Shown: positions 53,447 through 63,411 of the stretch, one piece after another
Layout of the letters: each line of letters starts with the position of its first letter
Position numbering within the stretch: the first letter of the stretch is position 1
Assembly: GCF_000758625.1 (NCBI RefSeq)
Contig: NZ_CP009283.1
Location: forward strand, 3,917,501-3,981,500
Length of the DNA: 64,000 nt
From: Paenibacillus sp. FSL R7-0273
Lineage (GTDB): Bacteria; Bacillota; Bacilli; Paenibacillales; Paenibacillaceae
Reading direction: 5' to 3'
Notes under the pieces: model-generated
Databases searched by the model: none
Told to the model about the DNA's origin: nothing
Seen by the model: only the letters and a program-made list of their open reading frames with translations
Program-made: the position numbers and the translations under genes

Positions 53447-56400
53447 CTATTTCAGATACGTTCCGCTCACACCGATTCCGCCGCTTCCGTTCAGCACGTA
53501 GACTCTTGCATTGCCTTTGCCGGAGCAGTTCAGCGTAATGGTTCCGTTCGTTACATTTTTGCTGTCCCCTGTTACTGCATCAACATAAGTCCCGTTCGGA
53601 ATACCTGTAAAGGTGGCATTGCCGGAAATCGTCACGAGCGCGAAGCTGTCGATGCCTTTGGACGCGTCAGTGTATCTTCTTTTGAATGCCAGATTGCCGC
53701 TGACATTCTCTGTGGAGTATTGTCCCTTTTGCAGGGCAGGCACAGCTCTTCTGATCAGATTAAGCTGACGGATGTGCTTAGCCAGCGGATGATCCAGAGA
53801 TTCAGCGAGTGTACCTGTAGCGTTCGTATATCTTCCAAAATCCTGTACGGTGACGCTGCCTTCAATGTGATCGCCGAAATACGCGCGTCCTGTCGTACTG
53901 AGCGGCGCATTCGGGCCGACGTCGATTACTTTCCCCTTCTGGAACTCGATCTCAGAGCCATAGTAGATAGCCGGGATGCCGCGGAAGGTGAACATCAGCG
54001 CGAGATTCTCAGCCCAGGTGTCCTGTGTTCCCGCAAACCGCTGATTTTCCGGTGCCTGGTCAGGGGCATAGTCATGTGAATCGATATAGGTCACGTTCCA
54101 GGTAGCATCATTATAGAACTGGTCGCCGCTGCGCATGCTGAACGCTTCCTGCGCTGTTTTGAACGCCCAGTGCATCGGGAAGTCGATTACATCCATCCCT
54201 GATTTCATCGAATAGTCCGGAGCATGATAAGTGTTGCCGATCAGAAAAGCATTGTTCGACGTCGGCTGGCCCGCCGTTGTAGCGTTATCCGCCCATTCCT
54301 GTTCAACGGACAGCTTGTTGGAAGCGTAGTCATTTTGACCATCACCAGGGTAGGCCTTTGCCGATTTCCAGGTGTAGAACGGTGTGGAGATTGCCGGGAT
54401 GCCGCTGTTCCAGACATCTCTGTAACGGGTAGCGACCTCGCCGAAGATAAAGAAGTTGGAGCCCCCTCTTTCCTTCCACGCCGGAACAAAGTATTTGTTA
54501 AAAATATACCGGCTGACATGCTTCACCGTATCCACCCGGAAAGCGTCAACGCCCATATCGATATACTGGTTGTAGCTGTCGATCAGATACTGGTTGACCA
54601 CAGGATTCTCCGTATTGAGGTCCACACAATCCCCGGCGATTTGTCCGGTCTGGACGGTGTACGACTCCCAGGAGAGGCTTTTTTCAGTGTGATAGATATT
54701 GTTGTTGGTCTCAGCAGTCTTCATCAGGGCCAGTCTGGCCTGATATTGCTGGTCCGGGGTCATGGAATCGTAGTTGGCCGGCAGCTTGTTGGTTATTTTG
54801 AGCAGATTCGCAATCGTGTCCGGCTTGGTCTCATCCTTCTTGAACATCGGGAACAGGTTCTCCTCGCCGAAGTTGCCGGTATGATTGACGACGATATCCT
54901 GAATGACCTTAATGCCCTTGGCATGTGCGGCGTTGATCAGCTCCTGGTAGGACGCGCCTGCGGACTCGTACCGCGGATCGATTTTGGCAAAATTAATCGC
55001 GTGATAGCCGTGATAATCATAGCCGCTGGCGTTCTGCACGACAGGTGTAATCCAAATGGCACTGAAGCCGAGCGCTTTGATGTAGTCAAGCTTTTGGATC
55101 AGCCCCTTGAAATCCCCTCTCCAGGCCGGATCGGAATCCGGGTTGCCGGCCTTGGCATCGTCCCAGGAGTGGGCGTTGTTGCTGGTATCGCCGTCATAGA
55201 AACGTGAAGTGATCACAAAGTAAATCGAATCCTCGCGGAAATCCCCCTTGCTGCCGATGCTGTAGACGAAGCTTTGGACCGTCCGGTTGCCGGCGGCGTC
55301 AATAACGAGGAATTTCAGGGTTGTCGTCTTGGCGATCAGGATCTGCGGGCCGGTCAGCCCGGCAAACACGTTACCTGTAAGATACACTTTGGAGCCGGTC
55401 GTAGGCTCTGTGCCGTCCTCCGTATAGTAGGCGGTTACCGTTCCAGCTTTGTTGTCTTTGATGTTAAAAGAGACATTGACCGCGGCAGCGTTCTGTCCTA
55501 CCGGCAGGTTCGGCGTAATGACCGGCGGCTGAAGATCGGCATTCAGATCAATCACATAGGCAAAAGAGACCACAGTGCCGGCCACGCCGTCCGCATTAAC
55601 ACCAAACGCTTTGATCGTCATTGAGGACGAAACCTGAATAGGAGCTGTATATAAGGACGAGGCTGCCGTCGGTGTGGAGCCGTTGGTTGTATAGTAGATT
55701 TTGTCGCCGGTATTGCTGCTGGTAAGTGCAACCGTTTGTGCAGCATCGTATGTTTTTGGAGCCGGTGAGACCGTGATGACCGGTGTCTTCAGCGCCTCCG
55801 GATTCGCGGTATACCAGACGTTGTCTGTATAATACCAGCTTTCTTTTACATTGCGGGTTAAATCGCCTGTCTGTTTGCCGTTGCTGTCGTTAAAAATCAG
55901 GCTGGTGCTTGCTGCACCGGGAATGGTATAGCTGTACCAGTCGTTCCCGTCGGATTTCATCAGAATGCCGGGCCAGGCTCCGCTGACAGGTACCGATGCT
56001 GGACTCAGGTTCCAGTAATGGATGCGCATTGCCGAATTCCAGCCGGACGGCTTTTTCACATGGACTGTAATGCCTGCTGCAGGTGTCGGGCTGACTGTAG
56101 GGCTAGGTGTAGGGGTTACTGCAGGTGTAGGAGTTGCTGTTGGTGTATTCGTAGGTGTGGGAGTTGCTGTGGGTACAGGCGTTGGTGATGGTGTAACCAC
56201 TGGAGTTGGTGAAGGAGTAGCAGATGGAGTTGCTGTAGGCTGGGCTGTAGGCTGGGCTGTAGGCACCGGAGTTGCCGTTGGTGTTGGTGTTGGTGTTGTT
56301 CCCGGCAGCACCGTTACATAATCGATATTAATATTTCCGCTGTCCGCTGAATCGTATTTGTAGGTGATGGTGTTGCTGCCCGCCTGCAGATTAAGGGACT

Positions 56401-57019
56401 CTGTCTGGTCGGCCCAGGTATCCCAGCTGCTCAGACTCGGGAATGTGGATTGCTTAATTCGGGTCCCGTTCACATAGACAGATACCGTCTTGCTGCTGCC
56501 TGTCGCGTTCGCATAACGCAGGGTCGTGTTGTAGGTGCCTGCGGCAGAAGCCTGCACTGTAAAAGCTGTAGCTGCCCCGCTGGCCGTATACCCGTCCACA
56601 AAGCCCGCTCCCGAGTAGCCGGTATGATTGGTGTTTACTTTTGCCCCGCCAGTTAATGCTGCATTCTCCGCTTCATATCTGCCGGCAGAGGGGATGGTTA
56701 CGGTCCAGTTTTTGCCGCCGTTATTGTCCCAGCTGTCGGTTGGTGCGGTGATGTGATAGCAGTACGTCAGGGTAGCTCCTTCAGCAACTGATAGGTTAGC
56801 CGTGAAGGTCGTTCCGTTTCTTGTCATTGCAGTGTCTGTAATACTTGACCAGTTGTTGGCCGTCCAGTGCAGGGTAACAGCTGTTGCGGTACTGTTGGTG
56901 TAAGTAACGGTATAGTTGGTATTGCTGGCGGATGCTCCGCCTGATACACCGAACAAGCTGAAGCAGAGCGCAAAAATGACTAACCAGGAAAGAAAACGCC
57001 TCGTTTTATGTTTTACCAA
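53447..57019 (-). CDS. Secreted GH13 alpha-amylase with CBM25, CBM35-like, CBM26 and Ig-like modules
   Basis: A 1190-residue exported starch hydrolase. Order: signal peptide ending GGASAS; CBM25-like domain (about 35-113, with [11 protein letters not shown]); CBM35/6-like domain (117-240, opening RYEAENAAL); Thr/Pro linker (241-318); CBM26 (318-410, [20 protein letters not shown]); two chitobiase/FN3-like Ig domains (about 415-590, [12 protein letters not shown] and [11 protein letters not shown]). The GH13 barrel (about 590-1110) has nucleophile Asp in [12 protein letters not shown], acid/base Glu in [10 protein letters not shown] and the third Asp in YIDSHD, followed by an all-beta C domain. 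Region IV normally reads DNHD; here Asn is Ser. TTG 57019 is eight bases after AGGAGG. A MalR-like operator overlaps its promoter, so maltose-type induction is likely. Confidence 0.92.
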   Translation of the reverse strand: MVKHKTRRFLSWLVIFALCFSLFGVSGGASASNTNYTVTYTNSTATAVTLHWTANNWSSITDTAMTRNGTTFTANLSVAEGATLTYCYHITAPTDSWDNNGGKNWTVTIPSAGRYEAENAALTGGAKVNTNHTGYSGAGFVDGYTASGAATAFTVQASAAGTYNTTLRYANATGSSKTVSVYVNGTRIKQSTFPSLSSWDTWADQTESLNLQAGSNTITYKYDSADSGNINIDYVTVLPGTTPTPTPTATPVPTAQPTAQPTATPSATPSPTPVVTPSPTPVPTATPTPTNTPTATPTPAVTPTPSPTVSPTPAAGITVHVKKPSGWNSAMRIHYWNLSPASVPVSGAWPGILMKSDGNDWYSYTIPGAASTSLIFNDSNGKQTGDLTRNVKESWYYTDNVWYTANPEALKTPVITVSPAPKTYDAAQTVALTSSNTGDKIYYTTNGSTPTAASSLYTAPIQVSSSMTIKAFGVNADGVAGTVVSFAYVIDLNADLQPPVITPNLPVGQNAAAVNVSFNIKDNKAGTVTAYYTEDGTEPTTGSKVYLTGNVFAGLTGPQILIAKTTTLKFLVIDAAGNRTVQSFVYSIGSKGDFREDSIYFVITSRFYDGDTSNNAHSWDDAKAGNPDSDPAWRGDFKGLIQKLDYIKALGFSAIWITPVVQNASGYDYHGYHAINFAKIDPRYESAGASYQELINAAHAKGIKVIQDIVVNHTGNFGEENLFPMFKKDETKPDTIANLLKITNKLPANYDSMTPDQQYQARLALMKTAETNNNIYHTEKSLSWESYTVQTGQIAGDCVDLNTENPVVNQYLIDSYNQYIDMGVDAFRVDTVKHVSRYIFNKYFVPAWKERGGSNFFIFGEVATRYRDVWNSGIPAISTPFYTWKSAKAYPGDGQNDYASNKLSVEQEWADNATTAGQPTSNNAFLIGNTYHAPDYSMKSGMDVIDFPMHWAFKTAQEAFSMRSGDQFYNDATWNVTYIDSHDYAPDQAPENQRFAGTQDTWAENLALMFTFRGIPAIYYGSEIEFQKGKVIDVGPNAPLSTTGRAYFGDHIEGSVTVQDFGRYTNATGTLAESLDHPLAKHIRQLNLIRRAVPALQKGQYSTENVSGNLAFKRRYTDASKGIDSFALVTISGNATFTGIPNGTYVDAVTGDSKNVTNGTITLNCSGKGNARVYVLNGSGGIGVSGTYLK

Positions 57020-57063
57020 ATAGACTACCTCCTGCTCAAATGGTTGAAAACAAAGCTAACCGC

Positions 57064-57104
57064 GCAAACGTTTGCAAAAATAAGAATACGAGATTACCCG
57101 GCAA
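57064..57104 (-). promoter_or_regulatory. Amylase promoter with MalR-like palindromic operator
   Basis: The perfect 12-bp palindrome GCAAACGTTTGC (57064-57075) is the core of MalR-type LacI-family operators (CGCAAACGTTTGCG-like) known from Gram-positive maltose genes. On the minus strand it follows a weak promoter (TTGCCG at 57099-57104, 16-base spacer, TATTTT at 57077-57082), so it covers the transcription start. It is also cre-like but has three mismatches to that pattern. Most of the rest of the 57020-57419 gap is empty apart from the terminator at 57366. Confidence 0.7.
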
Positions 57105-57365
57105 TCGGCTATAGCTACCTGCACTAAACCATCCATCACCCCCGCGGACTGACGGAAAAGCTTCATTGTATGCGCTTGCAAGATTAGTGTGAAATAAAGC
57201 GGCTTCTGCCGCCTTTGCTCCAATGAATTTTTCCTGATTCTGATTATAGTATCCGGGACGGAGCGCGGTCAATGGATCTTTTGAGCTAAAATCCATGAGA
57301 ATACCTGAGTAATGCTCACTCATACTGCTGATTAGGCCTGCAGAAACCGGTTTCCTGTTTTTTTG

Positions 57366-57396
57366 CCAAAAAAGAGAGGGCCTGATGGCCCCCTCC
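57366..57396 (-). terminator. Terminator after the GH87 gene
   Basis: On the minus strand GAGGGGGCC (57387-57395), loop ATCA, GGCCCTCTC (57374-57382) is followed by six Ts. It separates the two alpha-glucan hydrolase genes, which are therefore transcribed independently. Confidence 0.85.
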
Positions 57397-57419
57397 TCCC
57401 TGCTGTCCGGCCGCAACCG

Positions 57420-60400
57420 TCAATTATTGATGGTCAGATTAAAGCCGGACTGGATGTAGTTCAAATCCGGATTGGCAATATTATTTGTTGTAAGATTGTT
57501 GAAGGTCGCTGATCCGTTGCCGGTATACGTATAGATGGCAGCACCTTTATGCGGTCCGGAGAAGCGTGAGGCTGTAATCCCGTCGAGTCCTGTACCGTTA
57601 ATATTAATGCTGTTAAATACGATGTTCTGGAACCCGCCGCCATAGCCGAACTGGATCGCATCACGCTGGGTGTTGATGATGTCAATATTGGTAAAGGTTA
57701 CATTCCTGATCGCATCATTGGAGGCTTCCAGGTCGATGGCCCCCCTTTCACCGTTGTAAAGATCCTGGCTGGTGCCGCTGTTAATGATCGTTGTATCCGA
57801 GAACACAATGCCTGTATTATTCTGGAAATGATAGCCCGGGAACACCGTATTCATCCGGATACCGGAGCCGCCAACCGTATCAATGATGTAGTTATGATCC
57901 GCTTTATGCCCGCTTCCTCCGAAGAAGGCTATCGCGGCAGCCCGCCAGTTATTCTCAATCGTGTTGTACGAGAACGTATTATTCACGCCGGCCGGGGCTC
58001 CATTTGTATTGCTGGTCCATACGGCAAGCCCGTCGTCCCCGTTATTGCGGATGCTGCTGTTGCGTACGGTTGAATGACTGGTGCCCTGCGCGAAATTGAC
58101 CCCGTCGGCGAGATTGTTTCGGATCCGGCTATTTTCTACTACCAGTCCCGTGGCATAAATAGCCGGTGTGTGCGCATAATCCCCTACCCACATCCCGCAT
58201 TCAAAATGCTCCACCCACACATCGCGGATGATGGAATTAGTCCCGAAATTGTCCATGAAGCCTTTATAAATGGCATTCTGTCCGTAACGCGAGCGCAGAT
58301 TGGAGTTCATATAGACATTGCTGAAATCCAGCTTCCCGGTGACACGCAGCGAGATGCCCCCGCCTGCCGCATTCGGATTGGTGAACTGGATATTCGTATG
58401 CCAAATGCCGGCGCCGGTGACGGTAATGTTGTTGATTTTGCTGCTGACCGAGCCGATTTCCCACATTCCGCCTAAATGGAACGTTCCCTCGGGAATATAT
58501 AGTGTTTTGTTAGCGGCAACAGCTGCAGTGACTGCGGCCTTAAAAGCAGGGAGATCATCCTTACCGTCGTTGGCTATAGCTCCGTGGTCGGTAACGGATA
58601 CCGCATTCACCGGACGGGCGATGACGGCAGGAACCGGCTCAATCTCCAGGAAGTCCACACCGTATTCGTAGGCATCGCCGTTATTCTTCTGGATGCGGAT
58701 CTTGTCCCCTGCCTGAAGCGGCGTATCCAGCTTCCAGTGCACTTCATCAAAACGGAACAGCGGACGTCCGCCCCCCGGTGAATCAGAAGGCATATCACCC
58801 GAGAAGTACTGCCAGTTATAGTAAGAGGTTAACGCGACTGTCTTGGCTTTGCTGCCGTTGACATACACATCCAGCGAGCCGTTCAGACCCATACCGTCTG
58901 AGGAATCCGGCATCGTGAAGCGCATGGTTACTCCTGCCCCGCCCTGGCCGGATCTGACGGTCCATTCGGCATAGGAGCCGTTCGACGGAAGGGCAATATA
59001 CTTCTGGCCCGAAGCCTCCGAGGCGGTCAGCGCCTGGTCAAAGGTCGGTGTCGTTCTCAGCGCCGCTGCCCCGCCCCTAACGGCATCCTCAGTATCATAT
59101 TTGCTGTAGGGCATACTTGCTCCACGCAGCGCATAGACAACAAGCCCCGCAGTACTGCTGTTATTCGTCTGCTTGGAAGCCGCTTCATTGCCGTCAGCAG
59201 CTACAGTAACCGTCACATTATAATTGCCGTTCACAGCAGTCCAGGTCCCGGGGATGGAGATTTGAACGGTCTGTCCGGCAGCAATCACTCCGTTGTAAGA
59301 GCCGTTAAATGACTGCACAGTGGCCCCGGCAGCGTTTTTGAGGACTACCGTAACCGCATGGGCTCCGCCTGCCGAAGCAATGCTGCCCTGATTCTTAATA
59401 CTTGCGGTAAAGCCGACGCTGCTGCCCGCAACTGGTGTGGCCGGAATCCAGGAGACAGTCCCGGTAAGATCCGAGCTTGAAATCGGGCTGACCGCAAGTA
59501 GAGACGGATGGCTGTAGCTGTTGTTCGCCTCATTCTGCTCAATGATCAGGTTGCTCTCATCGACCTTGGCGCTTACAGCATAGCTGCCCGCAGGCTTGAT
59601 TCCGGCATTAAGTGATACTGTAGCTGAAGCCCCGGCGGCGAGTGTACCGGCTGACGCTGATCCGGCCAGCTCATTGCCCAGGTAGAAGTTTACGGCCGCC
59701 GCTGCGGAAGCAGCCGTTCCGGCATTTTTCACCACGGCATTCAGTGTAACCGCACTTGCCTCATCCGGAGCTGCGGGTGTCCAGGACATGGCGGAAACGG
59801 TCAGATCCGGATTGGCAGCCGGCACACCGAACACCTGGAATTCGGCAATCTGCCCGGCCGGTGCTCCGCTGTTGGCTGTAATATTAAGCTGCAGCCGCTT
59901 GACCGTCGCTGTGACCGGAATAGTAACGGTATTGCCTGTAGCCGGGTTAAACGTATAGCTCTGGGCAGATACCAGATTGCTGAAGATTTCTGTTGTCTGA
60001 TTATGTCCGAGAACCTGAATGGTCTGTGACCGGGTTCCCCATTCCGTGGCCGGATTCAGCTTCAGGACGATCGAGGTTATGCTGTGGTTGGCCCCCAGGT
60101 CCAGGATCAGATTGCTCGGGTTACCGCCGCCTTCCCAATAGGTTGCGGTATTATTGTCGTTTGCGTTGGCTGCAGCATAGCTTTGGGTAGATGAAGAGGC
60201 TGTAATGGATTTCCCGGCGGCGATATTGCTGCCCGGAGGTGAGGTTGGTGCTGCGGTTGGTGAAGGGGTTGCGGTTGGGGCCGGCGTAGCTGTCGGCACT
60301 GTCGTTGGCGTTACCGCCGGTGTTGCTGTCGGCACAAGAGTCGGTACGGGAGTCGGTACGGGAGTCGGTACAGGAGTCGGTGTCGGCCCGGCTGAACCGT

Positions 60401-60902
60401 AAATCTCAACCTCAGAGAACTGTGCTGCAGGCCAGCCCGTATTGGCTGTTACGCTGAGCCGTACATAACGTGTGCTGGCAGCGCTAAAGTTAACGGTTAC
60501 TGTGTTCCCGGATGCAGGATTGAATACATAATCAGCGCTGCCCGCAAGGGTGTTAAAGGACGCTCCGTCCGTACTCCCCTGAATCGACAGCGTCTGGGTA
60601 CGCGTCTCCCAGGCCGGCGGCAGCTTCAGAACGATCTGATCAATGCTTGTACTTGCTCCGAGATCAACCTGAAGCCATTGCGGAAATGAGCTGTTCGTGC
60701 TCTCCCAGTAGGTGCCTTGATTGCTGTCTTTTACATTGTCCGGAGCGTACGTCTGAGATTGGCCGCTTGCGGTGACCGTTTTGCCCGGTGTCAGATTCTG
60801 TCCTCCTGCAGCAGCCGCGATTCCGAACGAGCCGGCGGCCAGATACAGGGTCGAGACCAGCATCGCTGCTACAAGTGACCAGATGACATACTTGTTACGC
60901 AT
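57420..60902 (-). CDS. Secreted GH87 alpha-1,3-glucanase / mycodextranase type, multi-domain
   Basis: A 1160-residue exported enzyme. Order: signal peptide ending GIAAAAGG; discoidin/CBM32-like domain (about 33-170); Pro/Thr/Val linker; second discoidin domain (about 224-362, NIAAGKSITASSSTQ); two CARDB domains (about 366-470 and 476-585); a CBM6-like domain (about 589-760). The C-terminal right-handed beta-helix (about 765-1160) opens VSVTDHGAIANDGKDD. Three Asp residues, Asp933 (NNLADGVNF) and Asp956-Asp957 (NNGDDGLAVW), have the same 23-residue spacing as the catalytic set I recall for GH87 alpha-1,3-glucanases (D1045, D1068, D1069). The fold and domain mix match mutanases and mycodextranases that attack fungal-wall or bacterial alpha-1,3-glucan. 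ATG 60902 follows GAGGAGG; the 22 earlier in-frame codons are untranslated. Confidence 0.9.
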   Translation of the reverse strand: MRNKYVIWSLVAAMLVSTLYLAAGSFGIAAAAGGQNLTPGKTVTASGQSQTYAPDNVKDSNQGTYWESTNSSFPQWLQVDLGASTSIDQIVLKLPPAWETRTQTLSIQGSTDGASFNTLAGSADYVFNPASGNTVTVNFSAASTRYVRLSVTANTGWPAAQFSEVEIYGSAGPTPTPVPTPVPTPVPTLVPTATPAVTPTTVPTATPAPTATPSPTAAPTSPPGSNIAAGKSITASSSTQSYAAANANDNNTATYWEGGGNPSNLILDLGANHSITSIVLKLNPATEWGTRSQTIQVLGHNQTTEIFSNLVSAQSYTFNPATGNTVTIPVTATVKRLQLNITANSGAPAGQIAEFQVFGVPAANPDLTVSAMSWTPAAPDEASAVTLNAVVKNAGTAASAAAAVNFYLGNELAGSASAGTLAAGASATVSLNAGIKPAGSYAVSAKVDESNLIIEQNEANNSYSHPSLLAVSPISSSDLTGTVSWIPATPVAGSSVGFTASIKNQGSIASAGGAHAVTVVLKNAAGATVQSFNGSYNGVIAAGQTVQISIPGTWTAVNGNYNVTVTVAADGNEAASKQTNNSSTAGLVVYALRGASMPYSKYDTEDAVRGGAAALRTTPTFDQALTASEASGQKYIALPSNGSYAEWTVRSGQGGAGVTMRFTMPDSSDGMGLNGSLDVYVNGSKAKTVALTSYYNWQYFSGDMPSDSPGGGRPLFRFDEVHWKLDTPLQAGDKIRIQKNNGDAYEYGVDFLEIEPVPAVIARPVNAVSVTDHGAIANDGKDDLPAFKAAVTAAVAANKTLYIPEGTFHLGGMWEIGSVSSKINNITVTGAGIWHTNIQFTNPNAAGGGISLRVTGKLDFSNVYMNSNLRSRYGQNAIYKGFMDNFGTNSIIRDVWVEHFECGMWVGDYAHTPAIYATGLVVENSRIRNNLADGVNFAQGTSHSTVRNSSIRNNGDDGLAVWTSNTNGAPAGVNNTFSYNTIENNWRAAAIAFFGGSGHKADHNYIIDTVGGSGIRMNTVFPGYHFQNNTGIVFSDTTIINSGTSQDLYNGERGAIDLEASNDAIRNVTFTNIDIINTQRDAIQFGYGGGFQNIVFNSININGTGLDGITASRFSGPHKGAAIYTYTGNGSATFNNLTTNNIANPDLNYIQSGFNLTINN

Positions 60903-60941
60903 GATAATCCTCCTCAGCAAAGAATGGTGGTATACACCCTC

Positions 60942-60967
60942 ATTATAGGGACCCTGCCAGTCTGGCA
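60942..60967 (-). promoter_or_regulatory. GH87 promoter with palindrome over the -35 region
   Basis: On the minus strand TATAAT (60942-60947) lies about 15-16 bases after TTGCC(A). A perfect palindrome, TGCCAG-T-CTGGCA (60955-60967), overlaps the -35 side. This looks like an operator but I cannot name the regulator. Confidence 0.5.
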
Positions 60968-61094
60968 ATAAGAGGCAATTCTACGGGAAAGGTATGCATT
61001 TCCACGCTCTTTTGCAATAAATCTCCGGACTTGTCTTTATGCAGAAACTTCATAATGAAAGCGGATTCAAGAAAAAACGGCTTTAAATGTGATC

Positions 61095-61122
61095 CCTCCT
61101 CTTTAGATTAGGGAGGTTTTTT
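61095..61122 (+). terminator. Weak hairpin with T-run upstream of the chemotaxis gene
   Basis: CCTCCT (61095-61100) can pair with GGGAGG (61111-61116), followed by TTTTTT. No plus-strand gene precedes it. It may be part of the leader or upstream region of the receptor gene. Confidence 0.35.
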
Positions 61123-61190
61123 ACGATATAAATTACGTAGATTTTAATAGTTCATTACATTTAGAAAAAAGAGAGAGAGTTGTTGTAGTG

Positions 61191-62909
61191 ATGAGGTTTT
61201 TGGTCAATCAGAAGGTATCGGTAAAAATAATGGGGCTAGTCGGGTTATCTATTGTGTTCATGCTGCTTATCGGGCTAACAGGATACAATTATCTGAACAA
61301 AATCAATGCAAATGCCAAGCAGATGTACCAGCAGTACATGGTTCCGAGCGAGCTGATTAACCAGATTATCATCGGCAACGCCCAGATCGACAACCTGCAG
61401 CTGCAGCTGATGATCCCGACTAACCGTTCTGCAGCGAAGCAGACAGAAATCAATGATTCCATCGCCGGAATCATTACAGGCAACATCGCTGCCCAGAAGC
61501 AGATTGAAGCCATCGGGATGACGGATGATGTGAAGCAGCTGTATGAATCCTTTAAGAGCCTGATACCTGGCAGCAACGAAGCTCGTGATCTGATGCTCGG
61601 CAGCCTTGAAGCCAATCAGGCGGCGGAGGCTTACACTATATATGAGAACCAGCTGACTCCGGTCCGTACTGAAATCATGAACCTCCTTAATTCCATCCTG
61701 AAGCTGAATCAGGAATCAGCCTCCGGACTAAATGAAAATAACAAACAGGAGGCCGCTGCCAGCCGGATTGAGCTGTTCCTGCTGCTTGTAGCTTCCCTGC
61801 TCGTGTGCGGCGCAATAAGCATCTTCATCTCCCGTATGATTACCAAGCCATTGGATAACCTGAAGTCGCTTATGCACGAAGCCCGCAACGGCGATCTCTC
61901 CGTTAACGGGAGCTACGCCTCCAAGGATGAGATTGGCGTGCTGACAACAGGCTTTAACGAAATGATTGCCAGCCTGCGGGCGATAATCTCCAAGATCGGC
62001 GAGCATTCCCAGATGCTGTCGGCAAGCTCTGAGGAGCTGCTGGCCAGCTCCGTGCAGACCGCTGAAGCCAGCAGCCATATCGCCGAAGAGATACAAGCTG
62101 TAGCTGACGGCTCAGCCACCCAGCTCAGCGGCTCGCGTGAATGCAGCCGGGCAATGGATGAGGTGTCCACCGGGATTCAGAAGGTCGCGGAGTCCGTTAC
62201 CGACATTTCCGGTGTTACCAGCTACACAACGGAGCAGGCTGTTCACGGAAGTGCCAAAATCTCTACTGTCAGCGGGCAGCTGGATATGATTCTCACTACC
62301 TCCCAGGCATCTGCCGCCGTAATCCGCAAGCTGGATAATCATTCACAGGAGATCGGAACCATCGTTGGGCTGATCAGAGGGATTGCACAGCAGACTAATC
62401 TCCTGGCACTTAATGCTTCCATCGAAGCAGCACGGGCCGGGGAGCACGGGCGGGGCTTCGCAGTTGTTGCTGAAGAAGTGCGTAAGCTTGCCGAGCAGTC
62501 CAACCAGTCCTCCGGCCAGATCGCCTCGATCCTCTCCGAGGTTCAAAATCTGACAATGGAAGCCGTTGAGATGATGGATAAAGAGAGCGGCGAGATCAGC
62601 CTCGGGCTTACCGGCATGCAGGAAGCAAAGGATACGTTTGATCAGATTGTCAGCTTCATTCAGGAAGTGAATCTGCAGCTGGAGGATGTCTCTGCCGCTG
62701 CCCAGCAGATCTCGGCCAGCTCCGAGGAGGTCAGCGCTTCGCTGGCGGTTACCGAAGAAATAGCTGACACCTCCTTCAACAAAACCCAGAGCGTCGCCGC
62801 TGCCTCAGAGCAGCAGCTGGCCACCATGAAGGATGTGGAAGGAGCAGTCAAATCGCTATCTGATATGGCTGAAGAGCTGCAGGAATTATCCGCCAGATTC
62901 AAGGTTTAA
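61191..62909 (+). CDS. Methyl-accepting chemotaxis protein
   Basis: A 572-residue receptor. TM1 ([20 protein letters not shown]), a four-helix-bundle outer sensor (about 32-185; [20 protein letters not shown]), TM2 (about 190-212; [20 protein letters not shown]), HAMP (about 212-265) and a long coiled-coil signalling domain. The strictly conserved tip, about 400-435, reads [20 protein letters not shown] then [18 protein letters not shown], which contacts CheA/CheW. GTG 61188 and ATG 61191 are adjacent; the ribosome binding site (GAGAGAG) is weak. The ligand cannot be read from the sequence; its position beside secreted glucanases would suit a sugar but proves nothing. Confidence 0.93.
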   Translation: MRFLVNQKVSVKIMGLVGLSIVFMLLIGLTGYNYLNKINANAKQMYQQYMVPSELINQIIIGNAQIDNLQLQLMIPTNRSAAKQTEINDSIAGIITGNIAAQKQIEAIGMTDDVKQLYESFKSLIPGSNEARDLMLGSLEANQAAEAYTIYENQLTPVRTEIMNLLNSILKLNQESASGLNENNKQEAAASRIELFLLLVASLLVCGAISIFISRMITKPLDNLKSLMHEARNGDLSVNGSYASKDEIGVLTTGFNEMIASLRAIISKIGEHSQMLSASSEELLASSVQTAEASSHIAEEIQAVADGSATQLSGSRECSRAMDEVSTGIQKVAESVTDISGVTSYTTEQAVHGSAKISTVSGQLDMILTTSQASAAVIRKLDNHSQEIGTIVGLIRGIAQQTNLLALNASIEAARAGEHGRGFAVVAEEVRKLAEQSNQSSGQIASILSEVQNLTMEAVEMMDKESGEISLGLTGMQEAKDTFDQIVSFIQEVNLQLEDVSAAAQQISASSEEVSASLAVTEEIADTSFNKTQSVAAASEQQLATMKDVEGAVKSLSDMAEELQELSARFKV

Positions 62910-62921
62910 CTACTGTTGATT

Positions 62922-62965
62922 AAAGGCCGTCCGGAATGTATTTCGTTCCGGACGGCCTTTGTTTT
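62922..62965 (+). terminator. Terminator after the chemotaxis gene
   Basis: A perfect 15-bp stem (62922-62936 with 62946-62960; arms AAAGGCCGTCCGGAA) is followed by GTTTT. The AAA/TTT ends make it usable from the opposite strand for the convergent small gene too. Confidence 0.9.
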
Positions 62966-63308
62966 ACACTGCCAGATGCACTGAGCCGTCCTCATGGATG
63001 TCAACCCGCTGGGCGCACAGCAGCATTCCCGGCCCGCTGGCGGTCCCCTTTTCACGGATATCCCGCTGTCTCCGCTCCCAGATTTCCCGGTCATGTATAA
63101 TATCATACTGATAATACTGCTCTGTACCCGCGGCTTCCATAACTTCTACAAAAACGAAATTTTCATTGAACAGCGAGCTGAACCACTCTGCAGCCTCGCT
63201 GCGGGAACGAAACACCGGCAGGTCTTGTTCAAACCTTTCGGGCAGATAACGCTGCTTCAGCCTGCCTATCCGGACATAGTACGTTTCTAGATTATCCTGA
63301 GTAATCAT
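62964..63308 (-). CDS. Conserved-looking small protein of unknown function
   Basis: A 114-residue soluble protein that I do not recognise. It starts MITQDNLETYYVRIGRLKQR at ATG 63308 behind GGAAGAGGG, and contains many aromatic and charged residues (EAAEWFSSLFNENFVFVEVM, YYQYDIIHDREIWERRQRDI). There is no signal peptide or membrane helix. It ends just inside the terminator of the convergent chemotaxis gene. The good ribosome binding site and composition support it as real. No function is offered. Confidence 0.75.
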   Translation of the reverse strand: MITQDNLETYYVRIGRLKQRYLPERFEQDLPVFRSRSEAAEWFSSLFNENFVFVEVMEAAGTEQYYQYDIIHDREIWERRQRDIREKGTASGPGMLLCAQRVDIHEDGSVHLAV

Positions 63309-63411
63309 CCCTCTTCCCCCTCGGCATGAAATTTGCCTAAAAATATCATATTCCGGGACGGGTCTCCTATGACATTGAGCATTCCACAGGATGGAAGGGT
63401 CTCAGCAGCCT

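Noticed and set aside
54224..55207. Long plus-strand open frame (327 codons) opposite the amylase
   Set aside because: It is antisense to the conserved GH13 catalytic domain, has no ribosome binding site, and arises from codon bias of the real gene.
56022..56321. Gly/Val-rich plus-strand frame opposite the amylase linker
   Set aside because: Reverse of a Thr/Pro linker; the same artefact as in the adhesin.
57036..57416. 126-codon minus-strand frame between the two glucan hydrolase genes
   Set aside because: It runs across the GH87 terminator and the amylase promoter and operator, and has no family resemblance.
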